DNA from: Gordonia sediminis
GTDB taxonomy: Bacteria; Actinomycetota; Actinomycetes; Mycobacteriales; Mycobacteriaceae
Direction: 5' to 3'
Assembly: GCA_004193205.1 (NCBI GenBank)
Contig: RZUM01000003.1
Span: 248,001-312,000, forward strand
Length of the DNA stretch: 64,000 nt
Under the pieces are notes generated by a model. That model was not told the DNA's origin and made no database searches. It was given only the letters and a program-made list of their open reading frames with translations. Within the stretch, counting starts at the first letter, position 1; every line of letters begins with the position of its first letter. This document shows positions 9,017-18,212 of the stretch, in pieces. The position numbers and the translations under genes were made by a program.

Positions 9017-12000
9017 ATGGCATCCATCCCCGATTTCTTGGACCCGTCCATCTACTCCGATGGCATCCCGCACGCACAGCTTGCCGAGCTGCGGGAGCAG
9101 GCACCCGTGCAGTGGGTGGACGAACCCGCATCCGGTTCTTTCGAGGGCGGACCGGGCTACTGGCTGGTGCTGTCGCACGACCTCGTGTCCCAGGTGTCGC
9201 GGAACCCGGGCGACTTCTCGTCGTGGCGGGGGACGGCGTTCCTGCGCGAACAGCGTCCGACCGACGTCAAGGTCCTGCGTCGCATGATGCTGCACATGGA
9301 TCCGCCCCAACACACGCAGCTCCGCAAGATCGTCAACAAGGCCTTCACGCCGATGGCGATCCGCAAGTCCCTCGCCGACTCCATCACCCGGGTCGCCGGC
9401 GAGGTGGTGAACACGGTGTGTGAGCGGGGCAGCGCCGACCTGCTGGGTGAGGTCGCCGCCGAGATGCCGCTGCTGATCCTGGCGGAATTGCTGGGTGTAC
9501 CGGCCGAGGACCGCCACCTGCTGTACTCGTGGACCAACGCGCTCGTGGGTATCGACGACCCCGAGTACGGCAACGACCCGCAGGTGTTCCTGAAGGCCTT
9601 TGCCGAGATGTTCGAATACGCCCGTGCACAGACCGCCGCCAAGCGGGCGAACCCGACCAACGACGTGTGGAGCACCGTGGTCAACGCGGAGGTCGACGGC
9701 GAGCGTCTGAGCGACGACGACCTCGACCGCTTCTTCCAGCTGCTCATGATCGCGGGCAACGAGACCACACGAAACCTCATCGCCGGCGGCCTGCACATGC
9801 TGTTCACCCACCCGGATCAGTTCGATCGGCTGCGTGCGGATTTGTCGTTGTTGCCGTCGGCGATCGAGGAGATGCTGAGGTTCAACCCGTCGGTGATCCA
9901 GTTCCGCCGTACCGCCACCCGCGACATGGAGTTCGGTGGCGTGCAGATCCGCGAGAACGACCGCGTCGTCATCAACTACGCGTCCGCCAACCGCGACCCT
10001 TCGGTGTTCGAGAACCCGGACGTCTTCGACATCGGCCGAGACCCGAACCCGCACATCTCCTTCGGTGACGGCACCCACTTCTGCCTCGGCGCCAACCTCG
10101 CGCGACTGCAGGTGCGCACATTGCTCACCGAGTTGCTGACCCGTCTGCCGGACATCCATGCCGACGGCGAACCCGAGCGCATGCGTTCGAACTTCATCAA
10201 CGGCATCAAGCGGATGCCGGTGGCATTCACGCCCGCCGAGCGGCGCGAAGCGGCACCGGGCGAGATCACCGAACCGGAGTCGACCGGCACCGGTTCGAAC
10301 GTGGCTGCCTCCGAGCCGGACGCCGAGACCCCCGCGCCCACCCATCAGACACCGCTGCACATCTTCTTCGGCTCGAACTTCGGCACCGCCGAGGAAACCG
10401 CACAGATCGTCGCCGACGAAGCGAAGCGCCGCGGCTTCGTACCGACGCTCACCGACCTCGACGACGCCATCGACGGATTGCGCACCGACGGCGCGACCAT
10501 CGTCGTGACCGCCACCTACAACGGCACCCCGCCGGACAACGCGGGCCGATTCGCGGCCGCCATCGCCGCCGGTGACGTCGACGCGACCGGGGTGAAGTTC
10601 AGCGTCTTCGGTTGCGGGAACTCTGAGTGGGACAAGACCTTCCAACACTTCCCGCGCACCGTCGACGCCGGGCTGGACGCCGCGGGTGGCACGCGGATGC
10701 ACGATCGGGGAGAGGGCGACGCGGCCGGCGATTTCGACGAGGCCTTCGAGACGTGGCTCGAGTCGCTGTGGCCGGCACTCGCCACCGCGGTCGGGCTGTC
10801 GGCCGACGACCTGCGAGCCACGTCCAAGCAGAACCGGTTCACCATGGAGGTGGTGTCACCGACACGCCCGGGACCGTTCGTCGCATCACGCGGCGCCGTG
10901 CCGATGCGGCTCACGGCGTCTGCCGATCTCACGCGTCCGGTCGCCGATCTTCCGATCAAGACGGTGCGCCACATCGAGTTCGAGCTGCCGGAGGGCACGT
11001 CGTACGCGGCCGGCGATCACCTCGGTGTCATCCCACACAACGATGCCGAGCTCGTGGCCCGGGTGACCGACCGCTTCGGACTCGACCCGGACGCCATCGT
11101 CGTCCTGCACTCCGATGACCCCGATGCGAGCTTCCTGCCGGTCGGGGAGCGGATCAGCATCGGCGAACTGCTCCGCGACTACGTCGAGCTGCAGGGTGTG
11201 GCGTCCCGGCGGCATGTCGAGGCGATGCTGGAGCACACCCGCTATCCCTGGACGCGAGAAGCGCTGTCCGCACTACTGGTTTCGCCGGATGCCTTCCGCG
11301 CGCACGTCGTCGAGCGCCACCAGTCCCTGCTGGATCTGCTCGAAGCGCACCCCGCGTGCGAATTGCCCTTCGAGACGTACCTCGATTCTCTCGGCCCCCT
11401 GGCGCCGCGCTACTACTCGATCTCGTCGTCGCCGCACGATGAGCCCGGGATGTGTTCGATCACCGTCGGCGTGCTTGCCGAACCGGCTCGCAACGGCTCA
11501 GGCCGCGACTACCGTGGCGTGTGTTCGAACTTCCTGGCGGACAAGCAATCCGGTGACGACGTCTATGCGTTCGTCCGCGACACCTCCTCGACGTTCCGGC
11601 TGCCCGCCGATTCTTCGGTGCCGGTCATCATGATCGGTGCGGGAACCGGTCTCGCGCCGTTCCGCGGATTCCTCGCCGAACGCGCCGCCCAGGCCGCCGA
11701 CGGTGTCGCGCTCGGAGAGGCACTCGTGATCGCCGGGGCCCGCCACCCACAGGCGGACCTGCTCTACGCCGAGGAGTTCCGTGCCTTCGACGAGGCCGGT
11801 ATCGCCCGTATCGAGCATGCGTTCTCGCGGGTGCTGGGCGCGCCGAGGGTCTATGTCCAGGACCGGGTCACCGACATGGCCGACGAGATCCTCGACAGGC
11901 TCGACGCGGGTGCTCACGTCTACCTCTGTGGCGCCAGTGCCATGGCCGACGGCGTGGCGAACGCGCTCATCGCGGCGCATCAGACCCGTCACGGCGTCGA

Positions 12001-12079
12001 GGTGGATGTCGCACTGAAATGGTTCGCGGATCTGTCCGCATCGCCGCGCTATCACGTCGACGTGTGGGCCGTCGGCTGA
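9017..12079 (+). CDS. self-sufficient cytochrome P450 / diflavin reductase fusion
   Basis: 1020 aa in one chain. Residues 1 to about 405 are a P450 of the bacterial class-I style (CYP124/125-like in feel): I-helix AGNETT (246-251), ExxR in EEMLR (about 284-288), and heme loop FGDGTHFCLG with thiolate Cys356. A Pro/Glu-rich linker leads to a flavodoxin domain from about 445 with the FMN loop SNFGTAEET. A CPR/CysJ-type FAD-NADPH module follows, with YYSISSSPHDEPG for FAD, IGAGTGLAPFRGF for NADPH, YLCGA, and the C-terminal Trp in DVWAVG. It should hydroxylate a hydrophobic substrate using NADPH alone. The divergent ligase and downstream ADH and ALDH fit oxidation of a terminal carbon through alcohol and aldehyde to acid. 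The ATG at 9017 has GAGGAG upstream. Confidence 0.93.
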   Translation: MASIPDFLDPSIYSDGIPHAQLAELREQAPVQWVDEPASGSFEGGPGYWLVLSHDLVSQVSRNPGDFSSWRGTAFLREQRPTDVKVLRRMMLHMDPPQHTQLRKIVNKAFTPMAIRKSLADSITRVAGEVVNTVCERGSADLLGEVAAEMPLLILAELLGVPAEDRHLLYSWTNALVGIDDPEYGNDPQVFLKAFAEMFEYARAQTAAKRANPTNDVWSTVVNAEVDGERLSDDDLDRFFQLLMIAGNETTRNLIAGGLHMLFTHPDQFDRLRADLSLLPSAIEEMLRFNPSVIQFRRTATRDMEFGGVQIRENDRVVINYASANRDPSVFENPDVFDIGRDPNPHISFGDGTHFCLGANLARLQVRTLLTELLTRLPDIHADGEPERMRSNFINGIKRMPVAFTPAERREAAPGEITEPESTGTGSNVAASEPDAETPAPTHQTPLHIFFGSNFGTAEETAQIVADEAKRRGFVPTLTDLDDAIDGLRTDGATIVVTATYNGTPPDNAGRFAAAIAAGDVDATGVKFSVFGCGNSEWDKTFQHFPRTVDAGLDAAGGTRMHDRGEGDAAGDFDEAFETWLESLWPALATAVGLSADDLRATSKQNRFTMEVVSPTRPGPFVASRGAVPMRLTASADLTRPVADLPIKTVRHIEFELPEGTSYAAGDHLGVIPHNDAELVARVTDRFGLDPDAIVVLHSDDPDASFLPVGERISIGELLRDYVELQGVASRRHVEAMLEHTRYPWTREALSALLVSPDAFRAHVVERHQSLLDLLEAHPACELPFETYLDSLGPLAPRYYSISSSPHDEPGMCSITVGVLAEPARNGSGRDYRGVCSNFLADKQSGDDVYAFVRDTSSTFRLPADSSVPVIMIGAGTGLAPFRGFLAERAAQAADGVALGEALVIAGARHPQADLLYAEEFRAFDEAGIARIEHAFSRVLGAPRVYVQDRVTDMADEILDRLDAGAHVYLCGASAMADGVANALIAAHQTRHGVEVDVALKWFADLSASPRYHVDVWAVG

Positions 12080-12120
12080 TCACTGTTCGTTGACCATCGG
12101 GCTCGAGGGGGAAGTAATCC

Positions 12121-13221
12121 ATGCACATTCACGCTGCCGTACTGCGCGATTCCAGCGCACCGTTGCGAATCGAGGAGTTGGAACTGCGTGCGCCGGGTCG
12201 CGGCGAGGTTCTCGTCGAGATCGCCGCGACCGGGGTGTGCCATACCGACATGTTGCCGCGTCAGGCGGGTTTCTTCGCACAGCCGCCGATCGTCCTCGGC
12301 CACGAGGGCGCCGGCGTCGTCACCACCGTCGGTGAGGACGTGACCGACGTGCAGGTCGGCGACCACGTCCTCATCTCCTACGCGTCCTGCGGGGAGTGCC
12401 GCACCTGCCTCGCCGGTGAACCGTTCAACTGCTTCCGCTTCTTCGGGCTCAACATGACCGGACGCAACGCAGATTCCGACGGCCCGATGACCGACGAGGC
12501 GGGCCACCCGGTCGCGTCGAGCTGGTTCGGTCAGTCCTCCTTCGCCACCCACACCGTCGTGTCGGCGGCGAATGTGGTTCGCGTCGACAAGGATTTGCCG
12601 CTGCCACTGCTCGCTCCGATGGGCTGCGGTTTCCAGACGGGTGCGGGTGCGGTGCTGCGAGCCCTGCGAGCGCCCGCCGGTTCGACAATCGCGGTGATCG
12701 GCGTGGGAGCTGTCGGGCTGGCCGCGGTGATGGCGGCCCGCGCGGCCGACTGCGCGGAGATCATCGCCGTCGATCGCAACGAGAAACGTCTCGCACTCTC
12801 CGAGAAGATCGGTGCAACAACGGTATTCGACGCGTCGGCGGTGGCTTTCGACAAAGCGATCCGCTCGACGGTGCGCGGTGGGGTCGACGCGATCATCGAC
12901 ACGACCGGCAGTGCCGCGGTGATCGAAGCGTCCATCGGCGCGGTGCGGCCGGGCGGTCGTGTTGGGATGGTCGGCACCGTCGACCGTGAGCTGTCGATTC
13001 CCGCGGGCGCCCTCGGCCCCGGAAAGACTCTGTTCGGCATCATCGAGGGCGGCGCCATCCCCGGTGAATTGATTCCCGAACTCGTCGCGCTGTGGCGGGA
13101 CGGGCAGTTCCCGATCGACGATCTGATCACCACGTACCCGCTCTCGGAGATCGGCCGGGCCGAAGCCGACCTGCGAGCCGGGACGGTCGTCAAACCCGTC
13201 ATCCTCCCCAACCTCATCTGA
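12121..13221 (+). CDS. zinc-dependent alcohol dehydrogenase (MDR family)
   Basis: 366 aa. The catalytic-zinc ligands are in GVCHTDM (Cys about 40) and GHEGAG. The structural zinc loop CGECRTCLAGEPFNC has all four Cys. A Rossmann fold follows (VIGVGAVGLAA). Similar in character to aryl/terpenyl alcohol dehydrogenases of the XylB/GeoA type. It lies 41 bp after the P450 fusion and 25 bp before an aldehyde dehydrogenase, so its likely role is oxidation of the P450-generated primary alcohol to the aldehyde. Confidence 0.9.
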   Translation: MHIHAAVLRDSSAPLRIEELELRAPGRGEVLVEIAATGVCHTDMLPRQAGFFAQPPIVLGHEGAGVVTTVGEDVTDVQVGDHVLISYASCGECRTCLAGEPFNCFRFFGLNMTGRNADSDGPMTDEAGHPVASSWFGQSSFATHTVVSAANVVRVDKDLPLPLLAPMGCGFQTGAGAVLRALRAPAGSTIAVIGVGAVGLAAVMAARAADCAEIIAVDRNEKRLALSEKIGATTVFDASAVAFDKAIRSTVRGGVDAIIDTTGSAAVIEASIGAVRPGGRVGMVGTVDRELSIPAGALGPGKTLFGIIEGGAIPGELIPELVALWRDGQFPIDDLITTYPLSEIGRAEADLRAGTVVKPVILPNLI

Positions 13222-13246
13222 CTTCCACCATCTGACTGGAGTAACC

Positions 13247-14728
13247 GTGTCCACCACCTCCGCGCCTGCGGCGCTGTCACCGTCATTCACCGAGCGTGAC
13301 CAGATCTATGTCGCGGGTGCCTGGCGCACCGGTGGCGCCGGATCGCAACCGGTCCTGTCGCCCGCGACCGGTCGACCCGTCGGGTCTGTGGGTGTGAGCA
13401 ACACCGACGATGTCGACGCCGCGGTCGCGGCCGCCCGGTCGGCACTCCCGGGCTGGGCCGGTTTGACCGCCGCCGAGCGGTCTGCCGTGCTGCATCGCCT
13501 GGCCGACGAATTGAGCACCCGCGCAATCGACATCGCCGCACTCGTCACGGCGCAGAACGGTATGCCCATCACCTTGTCCGTCCCTGCCGAAGGCCACGGA
13601 CCGGTCGAGATCCTGCGCTACTACGCCGATGTGATCCTCGACGAAGACCTCGAGACACAGCGCCCGGCGGTCGGCCGCCCGGGCAGCACCATCGTGCGTC
13701 ACGCTCCGATCGGGGTGGTCGCCGCGATCGTGCCGTGGAACTTTCCGCAGTCCTTGGCGATGTTCAAGCTCGCGCCTGCATTGGCCGCCGGTTGTCCGGT
13801 GGTGATGAAGCCGGCACCGGAAACTCCCCTGGATGCGTTGCTACTCGCCGACGCGGCCCACGCGGCAGGCCTGCCAGCCGGAGTCTTCAGCGTCATTCCG
13901 GGCGACGTCGAGATCGGTCGTCACCTCGTCGCACACCCAGGGGTGGACAAGGTGGCCTTCACCGGTTCGACCGCCGCGGGCCGTGAGATCGGAGAGGTGT
14001 GCGGCCGTCTGCTGCGTCCGGTGACCCTCGAGCTCGGCGGCAAGAGCGCCGCGATCGTGCTCGACGACGCCGACATGACGTCGATGGCCCGCGGCCTGGC
14101 GTCAGCGAGCCTGCTCAATGCAGGACAGACCTGCTATTCGTCGACCCGAATCCTGGTGCCCAACAGCCGATATCAGGAAGCCGTCGATGCCATCGTGTCG
14201 ATGATCGAGTCGATGCCCATCGGCGATCCCTTCGATCCCGCGACGCGGGTCGGACCGCTGATCTCCCGGACACAGCGCGACAGGGTCATGGCTGCGATCA
14301 CCGAGGCGACCGCAGCAGGTGCACGGGTTGCCACCGGTGGAAACGTGCCGGCGGGACTCGAAGATGGCAACTATCTGACACCGACCGTGCTCACCGACCT
14401 CGACAACACTTTCGCCATCGCGCGTCGGGAACTGTTCGCGCCGGTGCTGTGCGTGATCGGCTACGACACCCTCGAGGAGGCGGTCGCGATCGCCAACGAC
14501 TCCGACTACGGCCTCGGCGGCACCATCTGGACCCGCGACGAAGAACGCGCGGTCGAACTCGCCCGCACCATCGTGACCGGCGCGGTGGGGATCAACTTCT
14601 TCAGCCTTGACATCGGGGCCCCGTTCGGTGGTGTGAAGGCCTCCGGCCTGGGTCGCGAACTCGGACCCGAGGGACTGGGCACCTACCGGGTGAGCCAGTC
14701 GATCTACCTTCGGCCACAGCGGAAGTAG
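13247..14728 (+). CDS. aldehyde dehydrogenase
   Basis: 493-aa NAD(P)-dependent ALDH. It has PWNFPQ, the cofactor loop FTGSTAAGREIGE, catalytic Glu in LELGGK and nucleophilic Cys in NAGQTCYSS. The C-terminal GVKASGLGRELG loop is complete. The GTG at 13247 has TGGAG upstream, 25 bp after the ADH. As the last gene of the P450-ADH-ALDH unit it should produce the carboxylic acid that the FadD ligases activate. A strong hairpin follows. Confidence 0.92.
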   Translation: MSTTSAPAALSPSFTERDQIYVAGAWRTGGAGSQPVLSPATGRPVGSVGVSNTDDVDAAVAAARSALPGWAGLTAAERSAVLHRLADELSTRAIDIAALVTAQNGMPITLSVPAEGHGPVEILRYYADVILDEDLETQRPAVGRPGSTIVRHAPIGVVAAIVPWNFPQSLAMFKLAPALAAGCPVVMKPAPETPLDALLLADAAHAAGLPAGVFSVIPGDVEIGRHLVAHPGVDKVAFTGSTAAGREIGEVCGRLLRPVTLELGGKSAAIVLDDADMTSMARGLASASLLNAGQTCYSSTRILVPNSRYQEAVDAIVSMIESMPIGDPFDPATRVGPLISRTQRDRVMAAITEATAAGARVATGGNVPAGLEDGNYLTPTVLTDLDNTFAIARRELFAPVLCVIGYDTLEEAVAIANDSDYGLGGTIWTRDEERAVELARTIVTGAVGINFFSLDIGAPFGGVKASGLGRELGPEGLGTYRVSQSIYLRPQRK

Positions 14729-14780
14729 ATCGAACGACAAACACCCGCGTCACCCGATCCCGGAGGCGCCAGCCGAGTGA

Positions 14781-14819
14781 CGAAGGGCCGCCCCGGTCGT
14801 CAACCGGGGCGGCCCTTCG
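14781..14819. terminator. bidirectional terminator between convergent ALDH and FadD
   Basis: A perfect 17-bp stem, CGAAGGGCCGCCCCGGT (14781-14797) with its complement at 14803-14819, and a 5-nt loop. It lies between the ALDH stop and the end of the minus-strand ligase. Confidence 0.9.
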
Positions 14820-14831
14820 CTGTCGTATCTG

Positions 14832-16448
14832 TCAGCGCGTCGGCGACACCACATCAAGCTGATCGGAGTCGTAGCGGCTACGCAGCGTTCGCTTGTCGAG
14901 CTTGCCGACCGTCGTCTTCGGGATCTCGGCGACGAAGGCCCACCGCTCGGGCAGCCACCAGCGTGCGACGCGGTCACGCAGGTGCTCGGTGAGGTCCGCT
15001 GCCCCGATCTGCGCACCCTCCTTGACCACGACGCACACCAGCGGCCGTTCCTCCCACTTCTCGTCGGGGACACCGAAGACCGCGACCTCGGCGACCTCGG
15101 GGTGATCGGCGAGCGCGGCCTCCAGTTCGACGGTCGAGATCCACTCGCCGCCGCTCTTGATGCCGTCCTTGAGACGATCCTTGATCGAGATCCAGCCGCC
15201 GGGCGAGATGGCGCCGAGGTCCCCCGTGCGCAGCCAGCCGTCATCGAAGGCGTCGGCGCCGTCTCCGCCGACGTAGGCACCCGTGATCGTCGCACCCCGC
15301 AGCTGTATCTCGCCGACAGACTCGCCGTCCCAGGGAAGTTCGGCGCCATTCTCGCCGACGATGCGCGCCGACACACCCGGCACGATGTGCCCGGTCATCG
15401 CCTGCTTGACGATCCGGTCCTCGGGCGCGGTGTCGGGTTCGGGACGGGAGAAGGTGAGCAGGGGACTGGTCTCGGTCATACCCCAGCCCTGGGTGAGGGT
15501 CACTCCGTGGTCGGCGAGCCGCTTGACCAGCGCCGTCGACAGCGGCGACCCGCCGGATACCGCCAGGCGCAGGCTGGAGTAGTCCGCGTCGTTCTCCCGA
15601 GCGTAGGTGTCCAGTCCGGTCCACAAGGTCGGGACCGCGGCCGTCGCCGTCGGCCGCAGCGTGGTGATGACGCGCGCGAGGTGATCGACACCGAGGTGCC
15701 GGTCGCCGAGCACGATGTCGGACCCGGCGACCCAGGCGGCGTGCGGCCAGCCCCAGGCGTTCGCGTGGAACATCGGCACGATGGGGAACACCCGGTCGGT
15801 ATCACTGAACCCGAAGGCGCTGCCGGTGGAGATCTGCAGGGTGTGCAGGTAGATCGAGCGGTGGCTGTACGCGACGCCCTTCGGGTTGCCGGTCGTCCCG
15901 CTCGTGTAACACAGTGCGGCAGCGTCGTTCTCGGGGACGACGGGCCAGTCGATCGTGGACGCCGCGCCGGCGAGCAGGTCGGCGTAGCGGTGCACGGCGA
16001 TCGACGGCGGAGCGCTGAATTCGGCATCACCGACCACGATCACGTGCTCGACGGTGAGTCGGTCGATGATCGATGACAGCGTCGGGATCAGCGACTCGTC
16101 GACGATGATGGCGCGGTCGCCGGCGTGCTCGACGATGTAGGCCAGCTGGTCGGGATGGAGTCGGAGGTTGAGCGTGTGCAGCACGGCACCCATTGAGGGC
16201 ACGGCCAGATAGGCGGCGAGGTGAGCGGGGTTGTTCCAGCACAGCGTGGCCACCACGTCGCCCTCGCCGAGTCCGATGTCGCGCAGTCCGTTTGCCAGCC
16301 GCACCACGTCGTCGCCGAACTCCGCGAACGCGCACTCGGTCACGACATCGTCGTCGTAGTGGACGATCCTGCTGTTCGGATGGACCGCGCGCCCATGCTC
16401 GAACAGACCGGATACGTTCAGTGCCACGCCCTGCATCGTGCTCTTCAT
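14832..16448 (-). CDS. long-chain-type acyl-CoA synthetase (FadD)
   Basis: 538-aa ANL ligase. It has the P-loop CYTSGTTGNPKGVAYSH, the substrate-channel motif PMFHANAWGWPHAAW typical of the AlkK/FadD branch, GWGMTETSP, GWLRTGDLG, KDRLKDGIKSGGEWIS, and catalytic Lys in KTTVGKLDKR. The ATG at 16446-16448 has GGAGG 7 nt upstream. It is from a different ANL branch than the ligase at 7228. It is divergent from the thiolase-like gene, with a perfect TetR-type operator between them. Confidence 0.92.
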   Translation of the reverse strand: MKSTMQGVALNVSGLFEHGRAVHPNSRIVHYDDDVVTECAFAEFGDDVVRLANGLRDIGLGEGDVVATLCWNNPAHLAAYLAVPSMGAVLHTLNLRLHPDQLAYIVEHAGDRAIIVDESLIPTLSSIIDRLTVEHVIVVGDAEFSAPPSIAVHRYADLLAGAASTIDWPVVPENDAAALCYTSGTTGNPKGVAYSHRSIYLHTLQISTGSAFGFSDTDRVFPIVPMFHANAWGWPHAAWVAGSDIVLGDRHLGVDHLARVITTLRPTATAAVPTLWTGLDTYARENDADYSSLRLAVSGGSPLSTALVKRLADHGVTLTQGWGMTETSPLLTFSRPEPDTAPEDRIVKQAMTGHIVPGVSARIVGENGAELPWDGESVGEIQLRGATITGAYVGGDGADAFDDGWLRTGDLGAISPGGWISIKDRLKDGIKSGGEWISTVELEAALADHPEVAEVAVFGVPDEKWEERPLVCVVVKEGAQIGAADLTEHLRDRVARWWLPERWAFVAEIPKTTVGKLDKRTLRSRYDSDQLDVVSPTR

Positions 16449-16486
16449 TTTCTGTCCTCCCACTCGGTGGTGTTCAACCGAGCATA

Positions 16487-16502
16487 GACCGTACGTACGG
16501 TC
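16487..16502. promoter_or_regulatory. TetR-type operator, site C (perfect palindrome)
   Basis: GACCGTACGTACGGTC is exactly self-complementary and followed by AGT, the best instance of the motif. It lies between the divergent FadD (16448) and the thiolase-like gene (16545). Confidence 0.8.
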
Positions 16503-16544
16503 AGTGGTAGAGTGACGGGCGACAGAAACGAGGAGGTGCGGCGG

Positions 16545-17717
16545 ATGAGCCGACAAGCCATGATCGTAGGCGCCGGCCTGACCGAGGTGGGGAAGGTCTA
16601 CGGGCGCACGGCCCGGGAGTTCGCCGCCGACGCGGTGCGGCGCGCGGTTGCCGACGCCGGGATGACGCTCGGCGATGTGGATGGACTACTCGTCAACGCA
16701 CGGGGCGGCACCGACCTCAACCTCGGCCTGGCCAAGGCGCTGAACCTGCGGGATCTGCGCATGCTCGCCGAGGTCAACGCGTTCGGCGCATCGGCCGCCC
16801 TCATGGTGTCTCAGGCGGCAAATGCCGTGTTGGCCGGTGAGGCGGAGGTGGTGGTGTGCGTCTTCGCCGACGACCCGCTGAAACCCGCCGGCGACACCGG
16901 CGCGGCGTACCGCAAGTCGTCGTCGACGGCCACCGGCTTTCGCAGCGCCGAGACGGCATCGGGCTTCACGAGCGTCAACCACCGGTATGCGCTGGCCGCG
17001 AGCCGGTACATGTCCACCTACGGAGTCACGCAGGACCAGTTCGGCGCCGTCGCCGTGAGTCAACGGGCGTGGGCGATCGACAACCCGGTGGCGACGATGC
17101 GCACGCCGATGACGTTGGAGGACTACCACGCTTCGCGCTGGATCGTGGAGCCGCTGCACCTGTTCGACTGCTGCCTGGTGAGCAACGGCGGGGCGGCGAT
17201 CGTCATCACCTCCCCGGAGCGCGCGGCCGATACTCCGCGGCCGCCGGTCGCGATCGCCGGCTGGGCACAGTCACATCCGGGCTATTCCTGGGAGTGCGGG
17301 TCGGACTTCGGTCTGGTCACGGGTGCGGCACAGGCGGGTCCGGCCGCGCTGGCCATGGCGGGTGTGAAGCCCGGCGACATCGACGTCCGGGAAATCTATG
17401 ACTGCTACACCTACACGATGTTGGTCACCCTCGAGGACTACGGCTTCTGCGACAAGGGCGAGGCAGGCGCGCTGGCGGCAAGTGGCGCCCTCGCACCGGG
17501 TGGCGCGCTGCCGACCAATACCGGTGGCGGACAACTGTCGTCGTACTACCTATGGGGGATGACGCCGCTCATGGAGGCGATCGATCAGCTGCGCGGCACG
17601 GCAGGCGCACGTCAAGTGGATCGGCACGCCACCGCGATCGTCAGCGGAAACGGCGGAGTGCTGGATCACCACGGAACCGTCGTACTCGGTGCGCCGGAAC
17701 AAGGTTGGGAGAACTGA
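16545..17717 (+). CDS. thiolase-fold protein lacking the catalytic Cys (lipid-transfer/aldolase type)
   Basis: 390 aa, SCP-x/Ltp2-like thiolase fold. Where thiolases carry the nucleophilic Cys (NxxCxS near residue 81), this reads VNAFGAS, so Gly replaces Cys. The C-terminal Cys-Gly motif is also absent (IVSGNGGVLDHHG). The internal DCYTYTMLVTLEDYGFC has the Tyr-rich segment seen in Ltp2-type steroid side-chain aldolases. The next gene encodes a DUF35 protein, the known partner of such aldolases. A retro-aldol C-C cleavage of an acyl-CoA is thus more likely than thiolysis. The ATG at 16545 has AGGAGG upstream. Confidence 0.8.
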   Translation: MSRQAMIVGAGLTEVGKVYGRTAREFAADAVRRAVADAGMTLGDVDGLLVNARGGTDLNLGLAKALNLRDLRMLAEVNAFGASAALMVSQAANAVLAGEAEVVVCVFADDPLKPAGDTGAAYRKSSSTATGFRSAETASGFTSVNHRYALAASRYMSTYGVTQDQFGAVAVSQRAWAIDNPVATMRTPMTLEDYHASRWIVEPLHLFDCCLVSNGGAAIVITSPERAADTPRPPVAIAGWAQSHPGYSWECGSDFGLVTGAAQAGPAALAMAGVKPGDIDVREIYDCYTYTMLVTLEDYGFCDKGEAGALAASGALAPGGALPTNTGGGQLSSYYLWGMTPLMEAIDQLRGTAGARQVDRHATAIVSGNGGVLDHHGTVVLGAPEQGWEN

Positions 17718-17718
17718 G

Positions 17719-18114
17719 ATGACACGACGCGGAGCCGTCGCCTCGGAAGACTCGCAATGGTATTTCGCCGCCCTTGCGGCGGGTCGTCTCGAGTTACCAC
17801 GCTGTGCGGCGTGCGGACACTGGGCGCGCCCCACCTCGGCGTCGCTGTGTGCCGAGTGCGGAAGCGACGCGATGACGCCCATGGCATCGGCCGGTAACGG
17901 ACACATCGTATGCACGATCGTCGACCACCGGGCCGTCGAGGGGGAGCGGGTCCTCGGACTCGTCGAACTCGACGAAGGACCCTGGATCGCCACGCAGATT
18001 CTCTCCGACTCGGACAGAGGCCGCCCGGCCCAGGGCATGGCCGTCGAGTTGCGGATCATGGCGTTCGACAACGGCGAACCCGTACCCGCCTTTGCCGTGG
18101 CCCGACACAACTGA
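17719..18114 (+). CDS. DUF35 zinc-ribbon/OB-fold protein, partner of the thiolase-like gene
   Basis: 131 aa. The N-terminal rubredoxin-like zinc ribbon has CAACGH and CAECGS, and an OB-fold (VELDEGPWIATQIL) follows. DUF35 proteins bind thiolase-fold enzymes and contribute to the acyl-CoA site, as with ChsH2 and Ltp2. The start is 1 bp after the thiolase-like stop, so translation is coupled. This pairing is the main support for reading the upstream gene as an aldolase-type complex. Confidence 0.85.
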   Translation: MTRRGAVASEDSQWYFAALAAGRLELPRCAACGHWARPTSASLCAECGSDAMTPMASAGNGHIVCTIVDHRAVEGERVLGLVELDEGPWIATQILSDSDRGRPAQGMAVELRIMAFDNGEPVPAFAVARHN

Positions 18115-18134
18115 GTGTCGACACTGCACTCACA

Positions 18135-18150
18135 CGTACGTACGGTCAGT
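18135..18150. promoter_or_regulatory. TetR-type operator, site D, before the tetR gene
   Basis: CGTACGTACGGTCAGT keeps the right arm and centre of the consensus, while the left arm is degenerate (CACA for GACC). It lies 63 bp upstream of the TetR gene, consistent with weaker autoregulation. Confidence 0.65.
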
Positions 18151-18212
18151 GCCGGCGGTAGTGTCGACCTACGGCGCCCGCCGGTGCCGTACGCCAAGAA
18201 GGGAGGCGGAAC

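Noticed and set aside
8948-10702. Long minus-strand frame under the P450 gene
   Set aside because: Shadow of the P450-reductase gene, whose motifs are complete on the plus strand.
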